In this document: piece after piece, positions 1 through 10,227 of the stretch
How positions within the stretch are numbered: position 1 is the first letter of the stretch
Layout: each line of letters begins with the position of its first letter
DNA from: Lysinibacillus sphaericus
Lineage (GTDB): Bacteria; Bacillota; Bacilli; Bacillales_A; Planococcaceae
Reading direction: 5' to 3'
Length of the DNA: 64,000 bases
NCBI RefSeq assembly: GCF_001629735.1
Contig: NZ_CP015224.1
Coordinates: forward strand, 2,728,001 to 2,792,000
Position numbers and translations under genes: made by a program
The notes under the pieces: model-generated
Database searches by the model: none
The model's input: only the letters and a program-made list of their open reading frames with translations
What the model was told of the DNA's origin: nothing

Positions 1-549
1 TACGAAGCCAATGCGCGTATGTCCATTTTGAATGAGTAAAGATATCGCTTCATAAGCCGCTTGGAAATAGTCTATATTGACCGTAGCTATTGTTTGCGAT
101 TCATCTACAGAGCCTGCTAGTACAATCGGGACTGGTGAATGATCCATTGTTTGTTGCATCTTTTCTGTTACTTCATCACTCATCATCACAATACCATCTA
201 CTTGTTTCCCAAGCATAGTATCAAGTAACTGTAACTCTTTATCTTCATGTTGATCTGAGTTGGCTAAAATAATATTATAACGGTACATTGTGGCTATATC
301 CTCTACACCACGAGCCAGCTCTGCATAAACATTGTTTGCAATATCTGGGATAATCACGCCAACTGTTGTTGTTTTCTTACTTGCTAATCCACGCGCTACT
401 GCGTTTGGACGGTATTCCAATCGTTCAATTACTTCTAGTACTTTTTTTCGTGTTGCTGGTTTTACGTTTTGATTGCCATTGACTACACGAGAGACGGTTG
501 CCATAGAAACATTTGCTTCTCTTGCAACATCATAAATTGTAACAGTCAT
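1..549 (-). CDS. ccpA: Catabolite control protein A, LacI family (3' end outside window)
   Basis: The first 183 codons are visible; the gene runs off the window at base 1. The N-terminus carries a LacI-type helix-turn-helix ([20 protein letters not shown], about residues 4-23) and a hinge region ([10 protein letters not shown]), followed by the start of a periplasmic-binding-protein-like core ([10 protein letters not shown]). CcpA is the global carbon catabolite regulator of Firmicutes, binding cre sites with HPr-Ser-P. The start is an ATG at 549 preceded by a GGGAGG ribosome binding site. It lies downstream of aroA in the same orientation, the conserved aroA-ccpA order of Bacillus. The identification rests on this synteny plus the HTH sequence; other LacI members share the fold. 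Confidence 0.93.
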   Translation of the reverse strand, partial: MTVTIYDVAREANVSMATVSRVVNGNQNVKPATRKKVLEVIERLEYRPNAVARGLASKKTTTVGVIIPDIANNVYAELARGVEDIATMYRYNIILANSDQHEDKELQLLDTMLGKQVDGIVMMSDEVTEKMQQTMDHSPVPIVLAGSVDESQTIATVNIDYFQAAYEAISLLIQNGHTRIGFV

Positions 550-675
550 CGTACGTGCCTCCCTTTTTTCCTATTATAGCCTTATCATACGATAATTTTC
601 ATATTACTTTCAAGAAGAACTACGTAAAAACCAAGTACTAATAGTCCTATTCTAGACATTATTTTGTCACGATAT

Positions 676-710
676 AACAAACACCGCCTGCTAAAGTAAG
701 CAAGCGGTGT
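676..710 (-). terminator. Terminator after aroA
   Basis: On the minus strand an 11-bp stem (ACACCGCTTGC pairing with GCAGGCGGTGT, one G-U pair) is followed by TTGTT, just after the aroA stop. It would partly separate aroA from ccpA. Confidence 0.7.
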
Positions 711-723
711 GTGCTGTTAACAA

Positions 724-1809
724 TTAAGCATGAATTTCATGATTTTTCATGAATTTTTGTATTGTTTCATAGAATGCATCGAATGTTGGGATGTCCATTT
801 GTTGTTGTGAATCAGAAAGTGCTACAGATGGATCTGGATGTACTTCTGCCATGACACCATCAGCACCGATTGCAATGGCTGCTTTGGCACATGGTAACAA
901 TAAATCACGACGACCTGTTGAGTGTGTTACATCTACGAATACTGGCAAATGCGTTTCTTGTTTTAACACTGGTACAGCAGAAATATCTAACGTATTACGA
1001 GTTGCTTTTTCATAAGTACGAATACCACGTTCACAAAGGATAATATTTTCATTTCCTTTAGACATAATGTATTCTGCTGCATGGATGAACTCATCAATTG
1101 TTGCAGCTAAACCTCGTTTTAGTAGGACTGGTTTATTAGTTGCACCTGCTGCTTTTAATAATTCAAAGTTTTGCATATTTCGTGCCCCGATTTGAATCAC
1201 ATCAATATAATCTAAGGCTTCCTCTAAATGACCTGGTGTCACAATTTCTGTAATCACACCTAAACCATATTCCTCAGACACACGTTTTAAAATTTTTAAA
1301 CCCTCTAATCCAAGACCTTGGAAGTCGTATGGAGAAGTACGTGGCTTATAGGCACCACCACGGATTAGCTTTTCACCTTTTGCTTTAATAGAAGCCGCTA
1401 CTGCAGCTACTTGTTCATAAGATTCAACAGCACAAGGACCAAATACGAAAGATGGCTTCCCTTGACCAATTAACTCACCATTGATATTAATAACTGTATC
1501 TTCGGATTTTTTCTTACGAGATACAAGTAATTCTTTCTTTTTATCAGCTTCAAGCTGCTTTAAAGCTGTTTTAAAGATTTGTTTAAATATATAGTCTACC
1601 GTCATTTGGTTTAATGGACCTTGGTTGTGTTCTTTAATAAGATCAAGCATGTGTCTTTCACGCAGTGGATCATAGCGATTTACACCTTGTTTTTCTTTAA
1701 TTTTACCGATTTCATCAACTACAGCTGCACGTTCGTTAATAAGACGAAGAATTTCTAAGTTTAATTCGTCGATTTGGCTACGTAAGCTTTCTAAATCTTT
1801 TTGGCTCAT
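724..1809 (-). CDS. aroA: Bifunctional chorismate mutase / DAHP synthase
   Basis: This 361-residue protein catalyses the first step of the shikimate pathway (phosphoenolpyruvate plus erythrose-4-phosphate to DAHP). An AroQ-type chorismate mutase domain (about residues 1-90, with the LRSQIDELN and RLINERAAV helices) is fused to a class Ibeta DAHP synthase domain (about 105-355). The latter shows the [10 protein letters not shown] motif, [11 protein letters not shown] and HSTGRRDL. The N-terminal mutase acts as the allosteric sensor for chorismate and prephenate in Bacillus. Length matches B. subtilis AroA (about 358 residues). The ATG at 1809 follows a GAGGAG ribosome binding site. It sits just upstream of ccpA, as in B. 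subtilis. Confidence 0.96.
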   Translation of the reverse strand: MSQKDLESLRSQIDELNLEILRLINERAAVVDEIGKIKEKQGVNRYDPLRERHMLDLIKEHNQGPLNQMTVDYIFKQIFKTALKQLEADKKKELLVSRKKKSEDTVININGELIGQGKPSFVFGPCAVESYEQVAAVAASIKAKGEKLIRGGAYKPRTSPYDFQGLGLEGLKILKRVSEEYGLGVITEIVTPGHLEEALDYIDVIQIGARNMQNFELLKAAGATNKPVLLKRGLAATIDEFIHAAEYIMSKGNENIILCERGIRTYEKATRNTLDISAVPVLKQETHLPVFVDVTHSTGRRDLLLPCAKAAIAIGADGVMAEVHPDPSVALSDSQQQMDIPTFDAFYETIQKFMKNHEIHA

Positions 1810-1983
1810 GCTTTCTTGCTCCTCTCCTCATGACAGACACTTTCAGAACTCTGAAATGTATGTTACATTTTTAGATAATAGCAATATTATAATCAATGTT
1901 GTTCAGAATGTCACGCATTTTTAATTTAGCGCTTCAACTCGCTAAATTGAAATTGAGATATAACGCGAAAGGAAGCGATTACA

Positions 1984-4137
1984 TTGAGTTCTAAATTATT
2001 TGCACTTGATATTGGTACACGCTCAGTGGTCGGGATTATTCTTCAAGAAGAAAATGACCATTTTCACGTGGAAGATATAGTAGTGAAAGAGCATAAAGAA
2101 CGTGCCATGGTAGATGGTCAAATACATAATGTCATGTATGTGGCAGAATTAATTAATACAATTAAATACGAACTTGAAGAGAAACATGGTCCTCTTACGA
2201 AAGTAAGTGTTGCGGCAGCGGGCCGATCCTTGAAAACTGAACAAGCTAGCGTAACGATTAATATACGTAATCGTCCTATTTTTACAGAAGAAGATATAAG
2301 CCGCTTAGAGCTCCAAGCAGTTCAACAAGCCCAACAACAACTTTTACAACATAAAGAAGATGCTAAAATAAGCCACTATTACTGCGTAGGCTACTCAGTT
2401 CTCTACTATCGCTTGGATGGTGAAGAAATTGGCAGCCTCTTAGATCAACAAGGGGATGAGGCACAAATTGAAGTCATTGCCACTTTCCTACCTCGTGTGG
2501 TAGTCGAATCACTAATTGCCGCTTTAAAACGAGCTGATTTAGAGATGGAAGCTTTGACATTAGAACCTATCGCAGCTATAAATGTCCTTATTCCTTCAAC
2601 TATGCGTCGCTTAAATGTGGCTCTAGTCGATATAGGCGCAGGTACTTCTGATATTGCCATTACTGATAAAAGTACTGTTGTGGCCTATGGTATGGTTCCA
2701 ACAGCAGGCGATGAAATAACAGAAGCTTTAAGTGACCATTATTTACTAGACTTCCCTGTTGCCGAAATAGCAAAACGTCAGCTCCAAACAGCAGAAGAAA
2801 TATTGATTCAAGATATTCTTGGTTTTGATCAGTATTACCCAAAGACTGAAGTTTTATTAGCCATTGAACCTGCCGTCAAGCAGCTTGCCAAGTCCATTGG
2901 CGAAGAAATTTTACGACTCAATAACCGAGTGGCTCCAAAGGCTGTTATGCTTGTTGGAGGAGGTAGCTTAACACCTAACCTAACAACAGAACTTGGTCTA
3001 GTCCTAGATTTACCAGCAAACCGTATAGCTGTTAGAGGCATTGATGCTATTCAAAACCTGACGAAGGAAGAGCATATTAAAGCATCACCAGAGTTAGTTA
3101 CGCCAATCGGTATTGCCATTGCAGCGAAAAAAATGCCCATCCAATATATGAGTTTAACTGTCAATAATCAGGTGGTCCGTCTTTTTGAGCTGAAAGAAAT
3201 GACAGTTGCCGATGCTTTTTTAGCGGCCAATATCCGTGCTAAACAATTATATGGAAAACCTGGCCACGGTTTATCTATTAGTGTCAATGGACAAGATATA
3301 TTCATTCCTGGTGGTCATGGGCAGCCGGCTGAAATAGTAGTAAACGGACAACAGGCATCAACGAAAACATTGATTAAAACAGGCGATGCCATTCAGCTAG
3401 TGGAGGGACAAGATGGACAGCCAGCCACAGTAACGGTGAGAGATCTTATTGATAATGCTGCAATCAAGACCATTACTATCCAAAATACAAAATATGTAAT
3501 TGAGCCGAAAATTACAGTCAATCACTCTCCTGCATCCATTGATACTGTTTTAAATGATCGTGATAGCGTCGTTTTTGATATAGCGGAAACCATTGAGGAA
3601 ATTTTCAAAGTTACAAATAATTGGGATTTATTAAAGCAATTTGAGTCTTATACCATTCATGTCGATGGACAGCCATTATTTTTACCTGAGTTTTCTTCTC
3701 CATTAATGATAAATGGAAAAACGGCAAAATTGAGCTATGCAGTGCAGGATGGCGATGTGATTAACTTTCAGCAGCAATCATTGCCAACTGTTCAGCGAAT
3801 TGCGGACCAAATGAATCTTTTGCTGGAAGATAAAATGATCATTCATTTCCAAAATGAAGTAGTGGAGCTTTCCAAAACAGTACATGAAGCACTGGTCAAT
3901 CAAATGATTGTATCTCCTCTTTCAACTGTACCGAATGGAGCCACTGTAATTTTTACAGAAAAAGATCGTAGTCCTTGGATCTATCAAGATGTATTTCGCT
4001 TTTCTAATTGGCAGCTCCCAAGCACATTCAAAGGAAACTTCACCATTTTAAGAAACGGTCAGCCTGCAAGTTTTGATACGGAAATTTTCGGTGGCGATCG
4101 ACTTGAAATACTATTAGCCGAAACCCCTATCGTTTAA
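1984..4137 (+). CDS. FtsA/PilM-like actin-fold ATPase with C-terminal repeats
   Basis: This 717-residue protein begins with an FtsA/PilM-type ATPase fold: phosphate-1 motif FALDIGTRSVVG, an SHS2-like insert (about 45-190), phosphate-2 VALVDIGAGTSDIAI and adenosine motif VMLVGGGSLTPNL. Those cover about residues 1-390. The remaining 330 residues contain about three repeats with a VNGQ...P...INGQ/K...GD.I pattern, suggestive of beta-grasp modules. It is much longer than division FtsA (about 430) and lies outside the ftsAZ locus. The start is TTG at 1984, preceded by AAAGGAAG. Relatives annotated 'cell division protein FtsA' occur in Bacillus. It is divergent from aroA and occupies the region where B. 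subtilis has ytxJ. Its function is unknown to me; a membrane or cell-wall role is inference. Confidence 0.8.
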   Translation: MSSKLFALDIGTRSVVGIILQEENDHFHVEDIVVKEHKERAMVDGQIHNVMYVAELINTIKYELEEKHGPLTKVSVAAAGRSLKTEQASVTINIRNRPIFTEEDISRLELQAVQQAQQQLLQHKEDAKISHYYCVGYSVLYYRLDGEEIGSLLDQQGDEAQIEVIATFLPRVVVESLIAALKRADLEMEALTLEPIAAINVLIPSTMRRLNVALVDIGAGTSDIAITDKSTVVAYGMVPTAGDEITEALSDHYLLDFPVAEIAKRQLQTAEEILIQDILGFDQYYPKTEVLLAIEPAVKQLAKSIGEEILRLNNRVAPKAVMLVGGGSLTPNLTTELGLVLDLPANRIAVRGIDAIQNLTKEEHIKASPELVTPIGIAIAAKKMPIQYMSLTVNNQVVRLFELKEMTVADAFLAANIRAKQLYGKPGHGLSISVNGQDIFIPGGHGQPAEIVVNGQQASTKTLIKTGDAIQLVEGQDGQPATVTVRDLIDNAAIKTITIQNTKYVIEPKITVNHSPASIDTVLNDRDSVVFDIAETIEEIFKVTNNWDLLKQFESYTIHVDGQPLFLPEFSSPLMINGKTAKLSYAVQDGDVINFQQQSLPTVQRIADQMNLLLEDKMIIHFQNEVVELSKTVHEALVNQMIVSPLSTVPNGATVIFTEKDRSPWIYQDVFRFSNWQLPSTFKGNFTILRNGQPASFDTEIFGGDRLEILLAETPIV

Positions 4138-4182
4138 AAAAGGGATACGTTACACGACGATCATGTAACGTATCCCTTTTCG
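4135..4182. terminator. Bidirectional terminator between ftsA-like gene and ytxH
   Basis: A perfect 14-bp stem (AGGGATACGTTACA with its complement) and 9-nt loop is flanked by A-runs on the left and T-runs on the right, so it can end both convergent transcripts. Confidence 0.9.
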
Positions 4183-4189
4183 TTATGCA

Positions 4190-4681
4190 TTATGCACGTA
4201 CTTCTTCATTTGACTCTTTTGTTTCGTCTTTTTTCTCTTCTGCTTTGACTTCCTCGTTAGGAATAAAATCCTCTAGTGGTTCCTCGCCCTCAAAGGAAAC
4301 CGTACCATCGTCAAAAACAGCAGGGGCCTTTGCCGTTTTTAAAGTTTTTACTTTCTCCACTAATTGTGTAGATTGTTCTTGAATTTGTTTAGAAAGTTGT
4401 ACTGTTTTATCTTTTGCAGTTGTCGAGAAGTCTGCACTCTTATCTTTTAAATGAACAGCTTGTACAGCCACATCACTACGTAAATCTTTTCCTGATTTTG
4501 GAGCTAATAGTAGACCTGCTGCAGCACCTACAATTCCACCTACTAATGCGCCAATCACAAAATCTTTCATGTTTACACGCTCCTCTTCATAAATCGAGTC
4601 TTGCGGATGATAAAGCTGAGGCAATGAACTTTCAAGCTGTTTTTCCTTTACTTCATTAAAATTTGGCTTTTGTGTTGTCAT
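4190..4681 (-). CDS. ytxH: YtxH-family general stress protein
   Basis: From the ATG at 4681 (GGGGAGG ribosome binding site) this encodes 163 residues. The core is the YtxH motif, a glycine-rich hydrophobic segment ending in LLLAPKSGKDLR, followed by a charged, coiled-coil-like tail rich in K, Q and E. An internal ATG at 4570 (MKDFVIGALVGG) also has a good GAGGAG site and would give 126 residues with the hydrophobic segment at the very N-terminus, as is usual in the family. The 37-residue extension is therefore either genuine or a second start. In B. subtilis ytxGHJ lies between murC and aroA and is a SigB/SigH-dependent stress operon. The order here is the same, except that ytxJ is missing. 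Confidence 0.85.
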   Translation of the reverse strand: MTTQKPNFNEVKEKQLESSLPQLYHPQDSIYEEERVNMKDFVIGALVGGIVGAAAGLLLAPKSGKDLRSDVAVQAVHLKDKSADFSTTAKDKTVQLSKQIQEQSTQLVEKVKTLKTAKAPAVFDDGTVSFEGEEPLEDFIPNEEVKAEEKKDETKESNEEVRA

Positions 4682-4818
4682 GCAACAATTCCTCCCCATC
4701 ATATTATCAATTTTGTCTGGACAGGTTGTCCATCTACTTTTTACAGAGGCATGTTCAATTTATGTCCAAGACTTTATTTTTATTCAGACAGTATCAAATA
4801 CTTACTGAATAATTTTCA

Positions 4819-5316
4819 CTATTTACGACCCCATTTTCTTTTTGGCTTTTCTACTTGTACCGTTTCAAAGCCATACACATCCTCAGATACAGATTCTTGC
4901 TCTATGATTTTGCGCTTTTTCCATTTATCAGCAATACCCATTGCAACATTGCTCCACTGTACTACTTGCGCAATTTTTTCTTCATTTTGTTCTACGCTTT
5001 TCGAAACAGAAGAAGTAATTTGCTGTACAGAATTATTTAAACCATTGACAGAATCACCAATACCTTTAACAGCTTGAACCACTGAATTTAACTGTTCAGA
5101 TTTATGTTGAATATCCTCTGCTAAGCTATTTGTTTTGGTTAATAAAGAAGTCGTTTCACGTGTGACCCCTTCCATTTGTCCTTCAATACCTGATAATGTC
5201 CCAGATAAACTGCTTAAGATGGACTTGAGCGAGAATAATGTCATTCCTACACTCACACATAAAATTAAAAACCCGATTGCAGCGATAATGGCTGCAATAT
5301 ACAAAATCACTTCCAT
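4819..5316 (-). CDS. ytxG: YtxG-family protein (DUF948)
   Basis: This 165-residue protein has one N-terminal membrane segment (VILYIAAIIAAIGFLILCVSVG) and then a long heptad-like region (LKSILSSLSGTLSGIEGQME onwards), typical of DUF948. The ATG at 5316 is chosen because CAGGAGG lies directly upstream; an in-frame ATG at 5394 lacks a ribosome binding site. A basic tail (KPKRKWGRK) ends the protein. It is followed by ytxH in the same direction and preceded by murC, as in B. subtilis. The family is stress-associated but its biochemical role is unknown. Confidence 0.85.
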   Translation of the reverse strand: MEVILYIAAIIAAIGFLILCVSVGMTLFSLKSILSSLSGTLSGIEGQMEGVTRETTSLLTKTNSLAEDIQHKSEQLNSVVQAVKGIGDSVNGLNNSVQQITSSVSKSVEQNEEKIAQVVQWSNVAMGIADKWKKRKIIEQESVSEDVYGFETVQVEKPKRKWGRK

Positions 5317-5396
5317 AAGTTGACCTCCTGCTAGTAAATTCTCTTTACTATTACTTTCCCTATCTTCGACAAAAAAAACGGAATTCCTGCTCAAAT

Positions 5397-5435
5397 TTTA
5401 AAAAAACAGCTTAACCCCTACGGACTAAGCTGTTT
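5397..5435 (-). terminator. Terminator overlapping the murC stop codon
   Basis: A 10-bp stem (AAACAGCTTA with TAAGCTGTTT) includes the murC TAG stop and is followed on the minus strand by TTTTTT. Confidence 0.85.
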
Positions 5436-6738
5436 CATCGTTTTTAAGCACGGCTTCAAAAGCATCTTGGAATTTATGAACATCTCCAGCACCCATAAAT
5501 AAGAATACTGCACCTTGATGTTTTGTTAGTATATCAATTCCTTCAGTGGTAATCACTGCACTGCCCTCGATTAATGACGCCAAATCTTGAATAGAAAGTG
5601 CGCCTTGCGTTTCTCTTGCAGAGCCAAAAATATCACATAAATAGGCTGTATCTGCAAGGCTTAGACTATCTGCGAAATCTTGTAAAAAAGCTTGTGTACG
5701 TGTAAATGTATGTGGTTGGAATATAGCAACTAGCTCACGATCTGGGAACTTTTGTCGCGCTGATTGAATGGTAGCACGAATTTCCGTTGGATGATGGGCA
5801 TAGTCATCTATTAATACATTATCCCCTATATCTGTTTCGGTAAAACGTCTTTTTACACCTTTATATGTGTGCAAACGATCTTGAATAATGTCAGGTGAAA
5901 TTCCTTCATATTCACATAGAGTAATGACCGCTAATGTATTTAAAATCGCATGATCCCCAAATAATGGAATAAAGAAAGTGCTATAAAATTCATTGCGAAC
6001 GAAAACATCAAATTTTGTACCTTCTGTCGTTTTTTCAACATTACGAGCTTCGAAATCATTCTCTGAACCAAATCCATAATAAACAACTGGTACTTTTGCT
6101 TGGATACGCTGAAGTTGTTCATCATCACCACATGCAATAATAGCTTTTTTTACTTGTAAAGCTAATGATTGAAAAGCAGAATAGACATCCTCTATATTTG
6201 CAAAGTAGTCTGGGTGATCAAAATCAATATTTGTCATTACCGCATAGTCAGGATTATATGCTAAGAAATGGCGTCGGTATTCACATGCCTCCATCACAAA
6301 GAAGTCAGCATTTGCATGACCAGCACCAGTACCATCACCGATTAAATAAGAAGTTGGTTTGTAACCACCTACCACATGTGCCATTAAACCTGTAGTTGAA
6401 GTTTTACCGTGGGCACCTGTTATGGCAATGGATATATAGTTACCGATATATTCTCCTAAAAATTTATGGTAACGAATAATCTCTACTCCGATTTCTCGTG
6501 CACGAATTAATTCTGGATGGTCATCAGGAAAAGCATTACCTGCAATTACAGTCATGCCTTCTTTAATATTATCTGCATTAAATGTAAAAATTGGAATATT
6601 TCGTTCACGTAACGGCTGCTCCGTGAAGAAATATTTATCGACATCTGAGCCCTGTACTTGTTCACCAGCATCAAATAAGATTTGTGCAAGTGGACTCATG
6701 CCAGAACCTTTAATGCCTGTGAAATGAAAAACTGTCAT
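5425..6738 (-). CDS. murC: UDP-N-acetylmuramate-L-alanine ligase
   Basis: MurC adds L-alanine to UDP-MurNAc, the first step of the peptide stem of peptidoglycan, in the cytoplasm. The 437 residues show the N-terminal nucleotide-binding motif ([15 protein letters not shown]), the ATP-binding Mur motif ([14 protein letters not shown], about 105-118), the N-D-H signature ([11 protein letters not shown]) and the C-terminal [10 protein letters not shown] motif. The length matches B. subtilis MurC (432). The start ATG at 6738 follows a GGGGGG run that can serve as ribosome binding site. It lies between sftA and ytxG, as in B. subtilis. Confidence 0.96.
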   Translation of the reverse strand: MTVFHFTGIKGSGMSPLAQILFDAGEQVQGSDVDKYFFTEQPLRERNIPIFTFNADNIKEGMTVIAGNAFPDDHPELIRAREIGVEIIRYHKFLGEYIGNYISIAITGAHGKTSTTGLMAHVVGGYKPTSYLIGDGTGAGHANADFFVMEACEYRRHFLAYNPDYAVMTNIDFDHPDYFANIEDVYSAFQSLALQVKKAIIACGDDEQLQRIQAKVPVVYYGFGSENDFEARNVEKTTEGTKFDVFVRNEFYSTFFIPLFGDHAILNTLAVITLCEYEGISPDIIQDRLHTYKGVKRRFTETDIGDNVLIDDYAHHPTEIRATIQSARQKFPDRELVAIFQPHTFTRTQAFLQDFADSLSLADTAYLCDIFGSARETQGALSIQDLASLIEGSAVITTEGIDILTKHQGAVFLFMGAGDVHKFQDAFEAVLKNDETA

Positions 6739-6965
6739 TAATTAAACCCCCCGGGAATTTCAATATCCCATCTATCATCTTAGGTGTATCGTATTATTTC
6801 AAGGTTGATTAGGTATTAATACCTTCACAAGTATTAAAAAATACGTACTATTCAACACATCTTGTCTATTATAGCACTTTTTATGCATAAGGATAGATGT
6901 GTAACTTTTCTAAAAAAACTAATTTCGACGTAAATTAGTTAATGTAGACGAAAACAAGGCAATTC

Positions 6966-9900
6966 TTATTCAAACATAGTAATTAAATCTTCTTCTGTAA
7001 TGAAACTTTCACGCGGCTTACTACCTCTTGCCTCTGAGATAAAGCCATGTGATTCCAACATATCAATTAAACGAGCAGCACGATTATAGCCAATATGATA
7101 TTTTCTTTGAATCAATGACGTAGAAGCTCCCCCCTGTTCAAAAACAAAACGACAAACATCTTCAAATAAATCATCCTGTTCTGCGGATACCTCTGTTTTC
7201 TTCAATAGTTCCTCTTGATCAAAAATATAATCAGGCTCTCCTTGTTCACGAACATGCTCGATAATTGCTTCAATTTCATCATCTGTAACAAATGTTCCCT
7301 GGAGACGTACTGGTGCAGACATACCGTTACCTAAATATAGCATATCGCCTCGTCCAAGTAACCTTTCTGCTCCCTGCCCATCCAAAATTGTACGAGAATC
7401 AATTTGTGAAGATACTGCAAAGGCAATACGTGTAGGAATATTGGATTTAATTAATCCTGTAATAACGTCTACAGATGGTCTTTGTGTTGCAACAATTAAA
7501 TGAATTCCACATGCACGTGCCTTTTGAGCAATACGGCAAATTGCCTCCTCTACATCTGCTGGAGACATCATCATTAAATCGGCCAACTCGTCAATAACAA
7601 TTAAAATATATGGCAATTTCAGGCTATGTTCATTATTTTTATCTGCAATTGCATTATAACGCGTAATATCCCTTGCACCTGCATGCGCAAACAGTTGATA
7701 TCGACGTTCCATCTCCTCTACAGCCCATTTAAGTGCTGCTGTTGCAGCCTTCACATCTGTGATTACAGGGCTTACTAAGTGTGGGATATGGTTAAATGGC
7801 GCCAGTTCTACCATTTTAGGATCGATCAACATTAGTTTTAGTTCATGTGGTGCAGCTTTATATAATAAACTAACCAAAATAGAATTAATACAAACGGATT
7901 TACCCGAGCCTGTCGCACCAGCAATTAAACCGTGGGGCATTTTTCGTAAATCTAGTGTAACAGGCTTACCTGTTAGATCAAGACCTAAAGCTGCCTCTAA
8001 CGGCGAATTTGATTCAAGGAAGGATGCGCTATTCGTCACTTCAGATAATCGTACAGCTCTTGATACTCGGTTTGGAATCTCAATACCAATCGAACTTTTC
8101 CCAGGGATCGGTGCTTGAATACGAATATCCTTTGCTGCTAAAGCAAGCTTTAAATCATCTGCTAAATTTCTAATCTTGCTTACTTTCGTACCGTGACTCA
8201 CAGTAATTTCAAATTGAGTAACTGCAGGTCCCTGCATAATCGATTCAATTTGAGCAGAAACCTGGAAATAAGAAAGTGCTTCCACCAATGTATCACCCTG
8301 CTGCTCCATCCAATCTGTATCCTGTGTTTTTTCCTCTGGTGGCTCTAAATATTCGTCAGTAGGCTTTTGATAAACATGAACAGGTTTTGTTTTTTCCTCA
8401 ACTGGTAGCTCCTGTTCTGCTTCTAAAACCTGTTGTTGGTTTTCCACAGGTTTAACTGGAGAATCCTCTACAATTTCAGGAAGAACTTCAGTAACTGAAA
8501 TGACCTCTGCTTCTAGCTCTGTTGTTGCAGCAACTTCATCAGCATTAATTCTTTCAATTTCTATTGCATCATTCTCGGATACACTAGTCAAAGTTGTTAC
8601 AGGAGCCATCGTAATAACCGCTACCGGACTTTCTGATTTAGTTTCTGTGTTAAAATCTCTGTTTTCTTCGTGTCGATGGCATTCAACATCTTCTTGACTA
8701 CAAAAAGCAGATTGTGAATCACTTTCTTCCTCCAGCTGTGGTTCAACTAGCTGTATAGCATTTGAATCTATGCTCTCAGAAGGCGAGTGTTCCTCTTCTT
8801 TAGCTTCCGCCCCATCAATCAGCACATCTTCTACCGCTTCCGGATTACTTTCCACACGAATAGGTTGGACCACTTTCATTTGCTGTTGAATTCGCCATTT
8901 TTCTTTATCTGTTTTTAGCATTAGCACATTGAAAGGAATGCGACTTTTTTCTTCTTTTGGGATAGCATCTGATGATGATTGTTCATCAAGCTTCACCGGA
9001 TGGTCCTCTTCATTACTCGGAGGCTGTACAACCGTTACCTCTCCAATATGAATGGTAGAATTTTCAATTTGGACTTGTTCCACAATCAATTCTTTAACAT
9101 GAATCTCAGACTGATCTGCTGAAAGCTGTTGTATGGTTTGATCTTGCTTAGCAGCTTCCTTCACTTGATCTTCAAATGCCATGGCAAAAGGTGTGGTTTG
9201 TGGTACCACTATATCCGTGAGCGCACTGTCTGGTACATCCTTTTCTTCATCCAATACATCATCATCAAATGTAATAGGTTCAACAATCGGTTCATGGATT
9301 TCATGTTCGAATTCAACACGATGAGCTGTACTAGGCGGCTCTTTTTCTTCTAGTATATTTTCATTAGCCTCATTTGTTGTCGCTTCTTTTAATGGCTGAT
9401 GAATTGTCAATAAATCAGAGGTCATCCTAGTTGTTTCTTGTGACTCATGTTCTTCTTTTCTTTTATCCAATAATTCATTAATAGGACTTGGTTTCGCAAA
9501 CCCATAGACGGGTGAAGGTACGTCCGTTGGGATAAAGCGTTTACGATTTTCAAGAAAATCGCTATCTACTTTTTGAACTTTTTGTTCTTTCCACTCGAGT
9601 TTATCTTTTGGTACAGATGTAGTCTGAGGTATGATTGACTCTTCTCGATCTTGTGCATCTCGAAAAACTAAACTCGCTCTTGAACGATGTTCGTGTTGGA
9701 CTGGTTGACTTTTCATTGTTGATTTTCTACCAGTGCGTTTTGAACGATTCGCTAACAAATCTCGAATCCCTGTAACATCTACATCGTAAACACTTGAATC
9801 AACGATATGTTGATTTAAATGCTTGGGTAAAGATAAATCCTCAATTTGCCCATAATAATCATCATTTTCTACCTGATCAAACATTTCTTTTTGGCGCGTT

Positions 9901-10094
9901 TGTGACACGACGCCTTCCTCATCATCGTCAATCAATGGGAAACGGAAAGTTTTTTGCTTAGTCATGGGTTGTTCTTGCTGCATATGTAGCTGTTCTGTTT
10001 GTTCCTCTTCGTAGTCCTCATAAAATTCTTCATACTCGTACTCATATTCATCTTTATTTAAAATTTTATTTATTTGTTTTTTAAACCAATTCAC
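6966..10094 (-). CDS. sftA: DNA translocase SftA (FtsK/SpoIIIE family)
   Basis: This is a 1042-residue soluble FtsK-like motor that clears chromosomal DNA from the division septum. There are no membrane helices, unlike SpoIIIE/FtsK, which points to SftA (B. subtilis YtpS, 952 residues). About residues 1-560 form a very acidic, low-complexity linker; the motor follows, with Walker A (GATGSGKSV), Walker B (YILIVIDELADLMMM) and ATQRPSVDVITG. A C-terminal winged-helix gamma domain (YHIGYNRAARLIDMLESHG) would read orienting sequences. The start is a GTG at 10094 after a weak GAGTG-type site. murC lies downstream, as in B. subtilis. Confidence 0.95.
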   Translation of the reverse strand: MNWFKKQINKILNKDEYEYEYEEFYEDYEEEQTEQLHMQQEQPMTKQKTFRFPLIDDDEEGVVSQTRQKEMFDQVENDDYYGQIEDLSLPKHLNQHIVDSSVYDVDVTGIRDLLANRSKRTGRKSTMKSQPVQHEHRSRASLVFRDAQDREESIIPQTTSVPKDKLEWKEQKVQKVDSDFLENRKRFIPTDVPSPVYGFAKPSPINELLDKRKEEHESQETTRMTSDLLTIHQPLKEATTNEANENILEEKEPPSTAHRVEFEHEIHEPIVEPITFDDDVLDEEKDVPDSALTDIVVPQTTPFAMAFEDQVKEAAKQDQTIQQLSADQSEIHVKELIVEQVQIENSTIHIGEVTVVQPPSNEEDHPVKLDEQSSSDAIPKEEKSRIPFNVLMLKTDKEKWRIQQQMKVVQPIRVESNPEAVEDVLIDGAEAKEEEHSPSESIDSNAIQLVEPQLEEESDSQSAFCSQEDVECHRHEENRDFNTETKSESPVAVITMAPVTTLTSVSENDAIEIERINADEVAATTELEAEVISVTEVLPEIVEDSPVKPVENQQQVLEAEQELPVEEKTKPVHVYQKPTDEYLEPPEEKTQDTDWMEQQGDTLVEALSYFQVSAQIESIMQGPAVTQFEITVSHGTKVSKIRNLADDLKLALAAKDIRIQAPIPGKSSIGIEIPNRVSRAVRLSEVTNSASFLESNSPLEAALGLDLTGKPVTLDLRKMPHGLIAGATGSGKSVCINSILVSLLYKAAPHELKLMLIDPKMVELAPFNHIPHLVSPVITDVKAATAALKWAVEEMERRYQLFAHAGARDITRYNAIADKNNEHSLKLPYILIVIDELADLMMMSPADVEEAICRIAQKARACGIHLIVATQRPSVDVITGLIKSNIPTRIAFAVSSQIDSRTILDGQGAERLLGRGDMLYLGNGMSAPVRLQGTFVTDDEIEAIIEHVREQGEPDYIFDQEELLKKTEVSAEQDDLFEDVCRFVFEQGGASTSLIQRKYHIGYNRAARLIDMLESHGFISEARGSKPRESFITEEDLITMFE

Positions 10095-10227
10095 TTCATT
10101 TCACTCATTTCTCTTACACTTCATTTATAGCATTGTCTAATTTTCTTCAAATCAATAGCTCAATGTCTATATCAAAAGCATACCATAAAAACGATCGCGA
10201 AACTTGCATTTAGAGGCTCATTCTACA

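Noticed and set aside
4670-5077. 135-codon rightward open frame across ytxH/ytxG
   Set aside because: It is antisense to ytxG with low-complexity translation and no ribosome binding site.
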